A DNA stretch of 16,487 nucleotides from an uncultured Verrucomicrobiales bacterium (GTDB lineage Bacteria > Verrucomicrobiota > Verrucomicrobiia > Verrucomicrobiales > Akkermansiaceae): NCBI GenBank assembly GCA_938001985.1, contig CALLBE010000102.1, positions 1 through 16,487 of the forward strand. Reading direction: 5' to 3'. The position numbers were made by a program, and so were the translations under genes. The notes below the pieces were generated by a model. The model did no database searches and was not told the DNA's origin. It saw only the letters and a list, made by a program, of their open reading frames with translations. Below, in pieces: positions 7,501-15,294 of this stretch. Positions within the stretch are counted from its first letter, which is position 1; each line of letters opens with the position of its first letter.

Positions 7501-9492
7501 TTAATTAAGCATCTCTTTCATATTGCCAAGGAAGTTAGCCAGCTCTTCATCACTGGCCTCCTGCCCCATCAAATCGTCATAACTGCTGGTATCGATGAAT
7601 TTCGTATCAATTTCTTTTAAAAAGGTACTCGGTAAACAAGCCACCTTCTCTTTGTATTTAATACGGTAAGCGCAATAAGTCATCGTCAGGCGGTCTTGAG
7701 CTCGCGTCATCCCGACATAAAGCAGGCGGCGCTCTTCATCGACGGTATGCTCTTCTAAACTTCGCTGATGTGGTAAAATGCCTTGCTCTAAACCCACGAG
7801 ATAAACCAAAGGGAATTCCAAGCCCTTGGAGGCGTGGAGAGTGATCAAAGTCACCCCTTTCTTCTTTTCCAAATCATCATTGTCTTCACGCTCCGAAGCC
7901 AAGGACATTTCATCCATAAACTCTTGAAGACTCTTCCCCTGCTTCGACAAGGTTGTCAGCGAGGCCATGACTTCGAAAATACCTTCGTCTCGCTGGGTTC
8001 TTTCACTCTCGTTTTTACATTGTCGGTGAAGCCAATCCGTATAACCAATCTCGTCCAAGAGCTGATTCAAGATTTGAGGCAAGGTCGCCGTATTCGACTT
8101 GATCAAGGCTCGATACTTCTCAATTAAAAAAGTAAACGCCTCAACTGCATTTTGCATTCGAGTGGATAATTTAGACCTAAAATCTGAGTTCTGGAGTGTG
8201 AGCCAAATAGAGCACTGATGTTCACGACTGAACTCCAATGCCGTGGTGATGACTGCAGAACCAATCCCTCGAGGAGGTGTGTTGAGAATCCTCAACATCG
8301 GCACATCACTGCCAGGGTAGCTTAACACCTGCAGATACGCCATGACATCTCGAACCTCTCGACGGTCAAAGAAACTTTGAGCCCCCACCATTCGATAAGG
8401 AATTTTTAAAGACCTCAGTGCCTGCTCCATTTTACGAATCTGTACATTCGTCCTAAACAGAATCGCCCAATCTTCATAGGGACGATTGAGCTGAGCTTTT
8501 AAAGAAAAGATCTCTTCCGCAACGTATTCCGCCTCTTCTTCATCCCCTGGCATTGAGATCACCTGAACCATCTCACCCCCGACTTTCACAGGCTTGAGCT
8601 CTTTCTCCCGACGTCCAGCATTATGCTTAATTAAGGAGTTGGCCGAATGTAGAATCGATTCTGAAGAGCGATAATTCTCTTCCAAACGAATAATACGAGG
8701 ATCTTTAAAGAAACGTTCAAACTCTAAAATATTGGCCACTTCTGCACCTCGCCAACCGTAAATCGACTGATCATCATCGCCGACCACACAGACGTTCTGC
8801 TTCTCATCCACCAACAGCTGCAACAAGCGCATTTGAAGCGAGTTCGTATCCTGAAACTCATCAACTGTGATGTATTTAAACTGACTTTGCCAGTACATAC
8901 GCACCGGCGCATGCTCTCGCAATAGACGCTCTCCCAACAGGAGTAGGTCGTCAAAATCCACGGCATTCCGCAGCTTCAACTCGTGAGAGTAAACACTGGC
9001 TATTTCACGAATCAAAGGGTCTTCAATCGTGTCTAAAGGAAGGCCTGCATTTTTCTTCTTAGAAATCTCCCACAACACATCAGATGGCTTCAGTCCAACA
9101 TCAGCACCTCCTTTGCGAACAATAAATTCTTTGATTAATCCCGTCTGATCATTGGCCGTACAGATGGAAAAGTTCTTATTATAATCCAGCTTATCAATGT
9201 CATTTCGGAGCAGCTTCACACAGAGCGAGTGAAACGTTGCCACCGTCATGGCCTTGGCTTGCTTTTTCCCCACCATTTCTGAAATACGCTCACGCATTTC
9301 AGCCGAAGCCTTATTGGTGAAGGTAACCGCAAGAATATTCTCTGGCGACACCCCGTGATCAAGCAACGCCGCAATCCGACAAGTCACCGTCCGAGTCTTC
9401 CCCGTCCCAGCACCCGCCAATATCATAACGGGACCTTCCAACTGATTAACAGCTTCTCGCTGAGCTGTATTCAGGGATGAGGAAACAAACAT
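7501..9492 (-). CDS. rep: Rep-like superfamily 1 ATP-dependent 3'-5' DNA helicase (UvrD/Rep/PcrA family)
   Basis: DNA helicase acting in replication restart, removal of bound proteins or repair. All SF1A motifs are present: the Q motif region LNTAQREAV; Walker A AGAGTGKT (26-33, Lys32); motif Ia TFTNKASAEM; Walker B DEFQDTN (211-217); motif III GDDDQSIYGWRGA (238-250); motif IV EENYRSSE; motif V LHASKGLEFP; and motif VI EERRLLYVGMTRAQ. Length (663) and the string HASKGLEFP followed by LPHQRS resemble E. coli Rep more than UvrD or PcrA. The long basic tail typical of PcrA/UvrD is absent; the chain ends soon after the helicase core in an acidic segment. The start is ATG at 9492, with no clear Shine-Dalgarno sequence. 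It lies between pyrC and rseP, both on the same strand. The exact subfamily assignment is moderate in confidence; helicase identity is secure. Confidence 0.94.
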   Translation of the reverse strand: MFVSSSLNTAQREAVNQLEGPVMILAGAGTGKTRTVTCRIAALLDHGVSPENILAVTFTNKASAEMRERISEMVGKKQAKAMTVATFHSLCVKLLRNDIDKLDYNKNFSICTANDQTGLIKEFIVRKGGADVGLKPSDVLWEISKKKNAGLPLDTIEDPLIREIASVYSHELKLRNAVDFDDLLLLGERLLREHAPVRMYWQSQFKYITVDEFQDTNSLQMRLLQLLVDEKQNVCVVGDDDQSIYGWRGAEVANILEFERFFKDPRIIRLEENYRSSESILHSANSLIKHNAGRREKELKPVKVGGEMVQVISMPGDEEEAEYVAEEIFSLKAQLNRPYEDWAILFRTNVQIRKMEQALRSLKIPYRMVGAQSFFDRREVRDVMAYLQVLSYPGSDVPMLRILNTPPRGIGSAVITTALEFSREHQCSIWLTLQNSDFRSKLSTRMQNAVEAFTFLIEKYRALIKSNTATLPQILNQLLDEIGYTDWLHRQCKNESERTQRDEGIFEVMASLTTLSKQGKSLQEFMDEMSLASEREDNDDLEKKKGVTLITLHASKGLEFPLVYLVGLEQGILPHQRSLEEHTVDEERRLLYVGMTRAQDRLTMTYCAYRIKYKEKVACLPSTFLKEIDTKFIDTSSYDDLMGQEASDEELANFLGNMKEMLN

Positions 9493-9527
9493 AAAAAAGT
9501 CTTAGTGAGAAGTAACGGCGCAACTGA

Positions 9528-10826
9528 TTAACGATCAATTAAAACGTCTTCACCCAATACAACCGTGTCAATAGAACCCTTGAGCGTTTTGTTCAAATAC
9601 GGCGTGTTCTGAGCTTTCGACTGCATGTAGTCTGGTGTGAAAGTCGTGGAGCCTTTTTCATTAAAGATTAAGAAGTTAGCTTTTTCACCCACGGTCACTG
9701 AGATCGCATCTTGCCTCATTAATTTTCTAGGCTCTACCGAGTATCGCTTCACAATTAAATCCCAATCAAACTCACCCGCTGAAATAAATTTATCATACAA
9801 ACAAATCACGGCCGAATCGAGCCCTGTGATTCCGTTAGGTGCATCGACAAAGTTTTGTGCTTTCTCAAAAACGGTGTGAGGCGCATGATCCGTTGCAATC
9901 AAATCAAAGGAACCTTCTTTGAGCGCTTTGACTAAAAACGCGTTATCTTCTGCCGTACGTAACGGTGGGTTCATTTTATAATGCGTATCAAAATCAGCAA
10001 TATCTTGGTCGTTAAAGATCAAGTGGTGCGGCGAAACCTCACAAGTCACATTGGCTCCCATCTCATGGCGCCAGAAGTTAATAATCTTAAGCCCTTCCAT
10101 GGATGAAACGTGCTGAATATGAAGATGCGCTCCAGCTGCGTGTGCAATTTGAATATCACGTGAAATACAGATTTCCTCTGCAATTTTAGGCGAACCCACA
10201 ATACCCAGCTTATAAGACTGTACACCTTCGTTCAAAGCACGAGGACCCGCCAGCTCAGGCACTTCACAGTGGCTGGCGAAAAAAGCACCCAGCTCTTTGG
10301 CGTAACGCATGGTGTTCAACAATAACATTGGGTTAGGAACCGCATCGCCATCATCTGTCAACATGGTCACACCGCCTTCCAACATCCCTAAGATATTGGC
10401 CATTTCCTTACCCTCACGGTCTTTGGTCAAGCAACCCGAAGTCAGCACCTGAATCGGCGAAACCTTCTCTGCCATCTCTAAAACACGCTGAACCACAGAG
10501 GCATTATCAATCGAAGGCGAGGTGTTCGGCATCATCGTCACTCCAGTGATCCCACCATTAACTGCGGCAGCACACCCTGAGGCGATATTCTCTTTAGCCT
10601 CTTGCCCTGGCTCACGGAAATGAACATGAGCGTCAAACATCCCAGGCATCATCAGCTTACCCTCAGCATCGATCACACGGCAACCTTCAGGTGCGGTGAA
10701 GCCCGCCTCAGAACTCGGAACCACTTCCTTATAAACCCCGTTAACAATCAACACATCATGACACGTTCGTTTAACTTCATGCTCAGATGCAATGCCAACG
10801 TTTTTGATTAATAAGGATGTACTCAT
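9528..10826 (-). CDS. pyrC: Dihydroorotase, class I
   Basis: Zinc amidohydrolase of pyrimidine synthesis that interconverts N-carbamoyl-L-aspartate and L-dihydroorotate. The metal ligands are visible: His67 and His69 in FDAHVHFREPG, an Asp in MLTDDGD (158-159), His186 in SHCE, His239 in QHVSS, and Asp313 in ATDHAPH. The TDDGD motif in place of a carboxylated lysine, and the 432-residue length, place it in class I. PHHL (267-269) and MNPPLR (285-290) are further family signatures. No pyrB or carA/B gene is adjacent. The start is ATG at 10826, preceded by the weak GAAGAA. A promoter-like pair lies close upstream (separate entry). It is the first gene of the long minus-strand run and is divergent from the multiheme cytochrome gene. 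Confidence 0.95.
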   Translation of the reverse strand: MSTSLLIKNVGIASEHEVKRTCHDVLIVNGVYKEVVPSSEAGFTAPEGCRVIDAEGKLMMPGMFDAHVHFREPGQEAKENIASGCAAAVNGGITGVTMMPNTSPSIDNASVVQRVLEMAEKVSPIQVLTSGCLTKDREGKEMANILGMLEGGVTMLTDDGDAVPNPMLLLNTMRYAKELGAFFASHCEVPELAGPRALNEGVQSYKLGIVGSPKIAEEICISRDIQIAHAAGAHLHIQHVSSMEGLKIINFWRHEMGANVTCEVSPHHLIFNDQDIADFDTHYKMNPPLRTAEDNAFLVKALKEGSFDLIATDHAPHTVFEKAQNFVDAPNGITGLDSAVICLYDKFISAGEFDWDLIVKRYSVEPRKLMRQDAISVTVGEKANFLIFNEKGSTTFTPDYMQSKAQNTPYLNKTLKGSIDTVVLGEDVLIDR

Positions 10827-10838
10827 ATTTCTTCGCCT

Positions 10839-10867
10839 ACTACACGGAAGTCTGGGTTAATTTTCAA
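10839..10867 (-). promoter_or_regulatory. Candidate sigma-70 promoter for pyrC
   Basis: TTGAAA (10867-10862) and TGTAGT (10844-10839) are separated by 17 bases on the minus strand, matching the consensus at 5 and 4 of 6 positions. Transcription would start near 10832, leaving a leader of only about 6 bases before the pyrC ATG. An inverted repeat, TCAAT-N5-ATTGA at 10864-10878, overlaps the -35 box and could be an operator. The same 85-base gap must also hold the promoter of the divergent cytochrome gene. There TATAAA (10894-10899) and TTGACT (10875-10880) are present, but their spacing of 13 is too short. Confidence 0.35.
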
Positions 10868-10911
10868 TGATCAATTGACTAAAAGAATATTTTTATAAAA
10901 ACTCACCGACC

Positions 10912-13230
10912 TTGAAACTCCTTTTATTCTTCTGCCTATGCCTCTTTCCGCTCATGGCCTCGCCCTCTTTTTTTGAAAAAGGGACAGACGGTTATGTTGG
11001 CTCAGAAAGCTGCATTCAATGCCATGAAAAGGAGGTCCATGACTGGAAAAAGTCGCATCACTTCCGATCGATGGAAGTGGCTACCCCTAAAAATGTACTC
11101 GGCGATTTTAACCAACAACAAGTTCACTATCATGGTGTAACCACGACCTTTTATACCAAAACGATCGATGGCAAAACAGAGTTCTGGGTCAATACAGATG
11201 ATGAGAACGGCGACTTAAAGGACTATAAAATCAGCTACAGTTTTGGCTTCACTCCCTTACAACAATACTTGATTGAATTCTCAGGCGGTCGCCTCCAGAC
11301 GCTCCAATGGTGCTGGGATACTCGACCAAAAAGTGAAGGGGGGCAACGCTGGTATCACCTCTATGAAAATGACAAAGTATTAGCTGGTGATGAGCTACAC
11401 TGGACAGGGCGAAACTTTAACTGGAATTTCATGTGTGCCGACTGCCACTCAACACACCTCGTTAAAAACTTCGACCTCAAGACTCTCACTTATAACACTC
11501 AATTTTCCGAGCTCAACGTCTCCTGTGAAGCCTGCCACGGACCTGCCGAGAACCACCTCAAATGGACCTCTGAATTACAAAACGAACTGGGAGCTGCATC
11601 TCCTCAAGAGCTCCTCAAGAAGTTAAACGCACAGCCACGTGATTATAACGAAAAAGAAGTGGGTTTTGAAACCTCTCTGAGTCAAAAAGCTTCTTGGACT
11701 TGGAATAACGAACTTAAGAAACCTGAACGCAGTCACCCTCTCAAAAGTCATAACCAAACAGAAAGCTGCGCTCGCTGCCACTCTCACCGCAATGTCATTC
11801 GCGATGGATTTGCCCCGCCCCACCCCTTCATGGATGACTTCATCCTCACCAATCTCAAACCTGAGCTCTACCACCCTGACGGCCAGATCAAAGAAGAGGT
11901 CTACGTCTACGGATCTTTTCTTCAGTCAAAAATGCACGCCAAAGGCGTCGTCTGCACCGACTGTCACAACCCTCACACCAACGAGCTTAAGCTCCCCATG
12001 GAGTCACTCTGCCTGCAATGCCACAGCGCTCAGGAATATCACACGCCAAAACATCATCATCACGCCATGGGCTCGAAGGGGGCTCAATGTGTAGACTGCC
12101 ACATGACAGGAAAAACCTTCATGGGCGTTGATTTTCGCCGTGATCATAGTTTCCGAATCCCTAGACCTGACTTAACGGAAACCACAGGAGCGCCTAATGC
12201 TTGTAACGAATGTCATCAGGATAAAACACCGACTTGGGCAAAAGAAAAAATCCAAGCTTGGGCGAAAGGAAAAAAACGCCCTTCCGTGATTGGAACTCCG
12301 CATTTTGCCAACACCTTCGCGAACTATCTCGCACTGGATGACCAAGCCTTATTGGATATTATAAACAACAAAGAGCAAGCGCCCATCGTCCGCTCAACCG
12401 CCATCGAGCTCGGCTCGAGAAAGGCTGGTCTTGAATTCTTCAAAGCCATTCTACCCTACACACAAGACGCGAACAGCCTGATTAAAACCTCAGCCTTGGC
12501 CGCCTTGAGTAATATCCCTCTCGAAGTCAAACAAGCCAGCCTCATCAAGGCCTTGGATGACAACCTCCTCTCGGTTCGTATCACAGCAGCCAAGCAGCTC
12601 TCCACCCACATGGAGTTACCTGAAAATGAAAAAGCAAAACTCAGCAAAGCCACCCAAGAAATGCTGACCTCACTGGACGTGGTGTCTGACCGAGCTGCGG
12701 GTAATTTTAACAAAGCGATCTATTTCCAAAATAGAAACAATCCTCAAAAAGCCGAATCCCTATATCGTCAGGCCATTAAAGTTGAGCCTTTATTTATCCC
12801 TAGTTGGATCAATTTAATCCAACTCTACAATGAAACAGGCGACAACGCTCAGTCTCTTAAAACAGCCAAAGAAGCCATCACCACATTTCCTAAAAACTCA
12901 CTGGTTTGGGAAAGCTACGCCCGCTCACTCATCCGCTCAAAGAACTACCCCGAAGGCGTTCAAGCGCTTCAAACCGCAGTCAACTTAGACCCCAACCGCC
13001 TTGAGGTGCGTTACTTTTACGCCATCGCCTTGAACAGCACCAACCAACCTCAAAAGGCGATTCAACAGTTAGTTCTCTTGGTCGAAAAAGCGCCGAACAA
13101 CCCTAACTACATGCTTCAGTTATTAAACCTATCTCTACAAAACAAAGATCACTCCACCTTCCAACGATACATCCAACAAGCGAAGAAGAACTTCGGTCAT
13201 ATTCCAGAATTTCAATACTTCTTCCGCTAA
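10912..13230 (+). CDS. Exported octaheme c-type cytochrome with HEAT-like and TPR repeats
   Basis: Predicted periplasmic multiheme protein of unknown function. Residues 1-18 form a signal peptide (MKLLLFFCLCLFPLMAS, cleavage likely near 16-19). Eight CxxCH heme-binding motifs follow at 34-38, 175-179, 205-209, 286-290, 348-352, 367-371, 393-397 and 431-435. There is no CxxCK site, so it lacks the catalytic heme signature of NrfA nitrite reductase. Extra histidines (HHHH 381-384, and DHSFRIPRPD 411-420) could serve as distal ligands. A helical region at about 470-570 resembles HEAT repeats, and about 595-760 contains roughly four TPR units (for example NFNKAIYFQNRNNPQKAESL). The start is TTG at 10912: an upstream in-frame stop at 10876 excludes a longer form, and a later ATG would lose the signal peptide. 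Related heme-TPR proteins are common in planctomycetes and Verrucomicrobiota. No cytochrome-maturation or reductase gene is nearby. Confidence 0.88.
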   Translation: MKLLLFFCLCLFPLMASPSFFEKGTDGYVGSESCIQCHEKEVHDWKKSHHFRSMEVATPKNVLGDFNQQQVHYHGVTTTFYTKTIDGKTEFWVNTDDENGDLKDYKISYSFGFTPLQQYLIEFSGGRLQTLQWCWDTRPKSEGGQRWYHLYENDKVLAGDELHWTGRNFNWNFMCADCHSTHLVKNFDLKTLTYNTQFSELNVSCEACHGPAENHLKWTSELQNELGAASPQELLKKLNAQPRDYNEKEVGFETSLSQKASWTWNNELKKPERSHPLKSHNQTESCARCHSHRNVIRDGFAPPHPFMDDFILTNLKPELYHPDGQIKEEVYVYGSFLQSKMHAKGVVCTDCHNPHTNELKLPMESLCLQCHSAQEYHTPKHHHHAMGSKGAQCVDCHMTGKTFMGVDFRRDHSFRIPRPDLTETTGAPNACNECHQDKTPTWAKEKIQAWAKGKKRPSVIGTPHFANTFANYLALDDQALLDIINNKEQAPIVRSTAIELGSRKAGLEFFKAILPYTQDANSLIKTSALAALSNIPLEVKQASLIKALDDNLLSVRITAAKQLSTHMELPENEKAKLSKATQEMLTSLDVVSDRAAGNFNKAIYFQNRNNPQKAESLYRQAIKVEPLFIPSWINLIQLYNETGDNAQSLKTAKEAITTFPKNSLVWESYARSLIRSKNYPEGVQALQTAVNLDPNRLEVRYFYAIALNSTNQPQKAIQQLVLLVEKAPNNPNYMLQLLNLSLQNKDHSTFQRYIQQAKKNFGHIPEFQYFFR

Positions 13231-13245
13231 TATACTCATCCCTCG

Positions 13246-13272
13246 TTGACTTTTTGCTCTAAAGTTTATTGT
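13246..13272 (+). promoter_or_regulatory. Weak candidate promoter for tyrS
   Basis: TTGACT (13246-13251) is followed after 15 bases by TATTGT (13267-13272), matching the consensus at 5 and 4 of 6 positions. The spacing is short. It lies within the 50-base gap after the cytochrome stop and ends 8 bases before the tyrS ATG, so any transcript would be nearly leaderless. Read-through from the cytochrome gene is an equally good source of tyrS mRNA. Confidence 0.25.
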
Positions 13273-13280
13273 TTTTTCAC

Positions 13281-14516
13281 ATGAGCAAAAACAGCAACCT
13301 TGAAACTGGCGAATCAACACCAGTCACCGATCCCGCTATCGAAGCGGCTCTTCAGCAACTGATCGCTGGCACAGCCAAGGTTTTAAGCCCAGACTCTCTC
13401 CGCTCTAAATTAGCCAAAGGCCAGCCCCTCCGTGTTAAACTTGGCGTTGACCCGACCTCTCCAGACATTCACTTGGGCCACACCGTTGCCATGGAGAAGC
13501 TACGTCAATTCCAGAACCTCGGACACCAAGCTGTCCTCATCATTGGAGACTTCACCGCAACCGTTGGTGACCCAACGGGACGCTCTTCCGCTCGCCCACC
13601 ACTCACTCGTGAGCAGGTACTTGAGAATGCAAAAACGTACACCGACCAAGCTTTTAAGATTTTAGACGCGGCGAAAACAGAAGTGGCTTACAACGGCGAT
13701 TGGTTTAGAAAAATGACTTACGAAGAAGTCTTGAAGCTTAATGCACGTGTCACCATGCAGCAAATGCTTCAGCGTGAGGACTTCAAAAGCCGAGTTGAAG
13801 AAGGCAAAGAAGTTCGTCTACACGAAATCCAATACCCTATCATGCAAGGTTGGGATTCCGTCATGATCAAATCTGATGTCGAGATTGGAGGCACGGATCA
13901 ATTATTCAATATACTCGTCGGTCGCGATCTTCAAAAAGAAGAAGGCCTACCACAACAAGTCGTCATGCTCATGCCGCTACTCGAAGGTCTAGACGGGGTG
14001 AAAAAAATGTCAAAATCCACTGGTAATTACATCGGGGTCAATGAAGCGCCTAAAGAGATGTTTGCTAAAATCATGAGTATCTCTGATGACCTCATGGATC
14101 GCTACCACACGCTATTACTTGGATCGGAAAGAGACACCACACTCCACCCTAACGAGGCTAAAAAGCAACTCGCAGAGAAAATCGCCACTCGCTACCACGG
14201 CGAAGCTGAGGGCCGAGCCGCACGCCTTGATTGGGACACTCGCTTCTCCAATAAAGACCTGAACGCAGCCGATTTACCCGAGATCTCCATTGCATCACTG
14301 CCTGCAGACTTGAACGCTATTCAGCTGACAGCCCATGTTTTTGAAACCGTCTTCAATTTGAAAAAATCAAATGGTGAACTGCGTAAACAGTACTTCACCC
14401 CAGGAGCCATTCAACTCGATGGCGAAAAACTCATGGACCCTATGGCTTCGGTAGAACTACAAGCGGGACAAATTCTACGCCTCAGCAAGAAACAATCGAT
14501 CAAGTTCAGCGAATAA
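13281..14516 (+). CDS. tyrS: Tyrosyl-tRNA synthetase
   Basis: Class I aminoacyl-tRNA synthetase that charges tRNA-Tyr with tyrosine in the cytoplasm. The HIGH-type motif is HLGH (64-67, in DIHLGHTVAMEKL), and KMSKS is at 242-246. VDPTSPD and GDPTGRSS flank the nucleotide pocket, and EIGGTDQLFN lines the active site. The C-terminal 65 or so residues form an S4 RNA-binding domain (PGAIQLDGEKLMDP). A true KMSKS, rather than the KFGKT form, together with the GDFTATVGDPTG string suggests the TyrZ-like clade of bacterial TyrRS. I use ATG 13281 (411 residues); the frame also has TTG at 13269, but MFFH adds nothing like the family. No Shine-Dalgarno sequence is visible and there is no room for a T-box leader. 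It ends before a strong terminator. Confidence 0.96.
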   Translation: MSKNSNLETGESTPVTDPAIEAALQQLIAGTAKVLSPDSLRSKLAKGQPLRVKLGVDPTSPDIHLGHTVAMEKLRQFQNLGHQAVLIIGDFTATVGDPTGRSSARPPLTREQVLENAKTYTDQAFKILDAAKTEVAYNGDWFRKMTYEEVLKLNARVTMQQMLQREDFKSRVEEGKEVRLHEIQYPIMQGWDSVMIKSDVEIGGTDQLFNILVGRDLQKEEGLPQQVVMLMPLLEGLDGVKKMSKSTGNYIGVNEAPKEMFAKIMSISDDLMDRYHTLLLGSERDTTLHPNEAKKQLAEKIATRYHGEAEGRAARLDWDTRFSNKDLNAADLPEISIASLPADLNAIQLTAHVFETVFNLKKSNGELRKQYFTPGAIQLDGEKLMDPMASVELQAGQILRLSKKQSIKFSE

Positions 14517-14523
14517 GCTAATC

Positions 14524-14547
14524 AGCCAATATATTGTTATATTGGCT
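14524..14547 (+). repeat. Perfect 10-bp inverted repeat just after tyrS
   Basis: AGCCAATATA, loop TTGT, then TATATTGGCT form a perfect 10-bp stem that starts 8 bases after the tyrS stop codon. It is A/T-rich and is not followed by a T run on either strand, so it is not itself a classic intrinsic terminator. It may stabilise the 3' end of the mRNA or act with the terminator 16 bases further on. Confidence 0.6.
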
Positions 14548-14562
14548 AAGTCTTTAACAAAC

Positions 14563-14599
14563 AAAAAGCTCAGCACTTTAAGAAGCGCTGAGCTTTTTT
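14563..14599. terminator. Bidirectional intrinsic terminator between tyrS and the lipoprotein gene
   Basis: AAAAAGCTCAGC (14563-14574) pairs with GCTGAGCTTTTT (14587-14598). After one A-C mismatch, CTT/AAG extends the stem around a TAAG loop. The stem is G/C-rich at its core and ends in a T run on both strands, six T on the plus strand and five on the minus strand. It therefore should stop transcription of tyrS from the left and of the converging lipoprotein gene from the right. Confidence 0.88.
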
Positions 14600-14617
14600 A
14601 TGTTCTTTTTTAAAAGA

Positions 14618-15208
14618 TTATTTCTCAATCTGCTCTAAGGCTCTCTTAACCACTTCAGAGTTTGCCTTTTTAATAATGTTCACCATTTGTTTTTTCTCAT
14701 TAAGAGTAAAGTTATTCCAATGAGTTGGGGAGGAACTTAATTTAAGGCTCTCGGTGTGGCCAGCATGTCTTAAAAGACGAGGTTTCCCAGCTTCATCAAT
14801 CAAACGAACACTAACTGAGTTACCCACGGTTGAAATTTTTAAGCCAAATGCTACATGAACTAAGGCAGAAGGCCCCCAGGTCCTCTGGTTACCAGCCACC
14901 CCTGTTACCGATGGCGAAACAACTAACTTTCGAGGCGAGTTTTTACTCACTTTGTAACCGCGCTTCTTTAGTTCTTTTTTGAGCTTTGTATCGAAATCCT
15001 TCAACAACAGATCACTCTCAGGAATCTTACTACTTCCATTATTAAAGACGGTAGTCCCAACCTTTAGATATGTAGCTGGTCTAGTTACCTCATTCACTAA
15101 CTGGACATTTCGAAACGCCACTTTTTCGTCAGCAGTCAACGGTGGCGTCGTGCACGAAGCCAGAAATAATAGGGATATAGCTGATAGAGAAACTAGAATA
15201 CTTTTCAT
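14618..15208 (-). CDS. Hypothetical outer-envelope lipoprotein
   Basis: I do not recognise a family with confidence. The N-terminus is a clear lipoprotein signal: MKS, a hydrophobic run, then the lipobox LASC (16-19), so Cys19 would be lipidated. The +2 residue is Thr, which fits outer-membrane sorting by the E. coli rule. The mature part (about 178 residues) contains VGTTVFNNGSSKIPESD (52-68) and a Lys-rich helix KDFDTKLKKELKKRGYKV (69-86), a pattern seen in small lipoproteins that work on envelope or secretion complexes (DUF4410-like proteins are one possibility, unverified). A variable middle part and a final helical, basic-acidic segment follow. There is a single internal methionine-rich stretch and no other domain. 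The gene has its own strong promoter and converges on tyrS. Start ATG 15208 has no Shine-Dalgarno sequence. Confidence 0.8.
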   Translation of the reverse strand: MKSILVSLSAISLLFLASCTTPPLTADEKVAFRNVQLVNEVTRPATYLKVGTTVFNNGSSKIPESDLLLKDFDTKLKKELKKRGYKVSKNSPRKLVVSPSVTGVAGNQRTWGPSALVHVAFGLKISTVGNSVSVRLIDEAGKPRLLRHAGHTESLKLSSSPTHWNNFTLNEKKQMVNIIKKANSEVVKRALEQIEK

Positions 15209-15214
15209 GCAAAA

Positions 15215-15244
15215 ATTGTATATTCAGAGCCTTACCATTGTCAA
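15215..15244 (-). promoter_or_regulatory. Sigma-70 promoter of the lipoprotein gene, probably giving leaderless mRNA
   Basis: A perfect -35 box, TTGACA (15244-15239), is followed after 18 bases by TACAAT (15220-15215, 5 of 6 matches); an alternative TATACA lies at 16-base spacing (15222-15217). The usual start point, about 7 bases after the -10 box, falls on the A of the lipoprotein ATG at 15208. There is no Shine-Dalgarno sequence, which agrees with a leaderless or nearly leaderless transcript. Confidence 0.55.
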
Positions 15245-15294
15245 CGCCCATTACCAGAGCTTAAGACAAAAAGCCAAGGTACCGAAAATATATA

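Noticed and set aside
11387..12094. Serine/threonine-rich +1/+2 frame open stretches within the cytochrome gene
   Set aside because: They overlap the CxxCH region in another frame, and their composition is only the out-of-frame reading of the heme motifs.
10912..13230. Calling the cytochrome an ammonia-forming nitrite reductase (NrfA)
   Set aside because: There is no CxxCK catalytic heme motif, the protein has eight CxxCH sites instead of the NrfA pattern, and a long repeat region is added.
13269..13280. TTG at 13269 as the tyrS start
   Set aside because: It has no ribosome site and overlaps the candidate -10 region; ATG at 13281 gives a normal TyrRS N-terminus.
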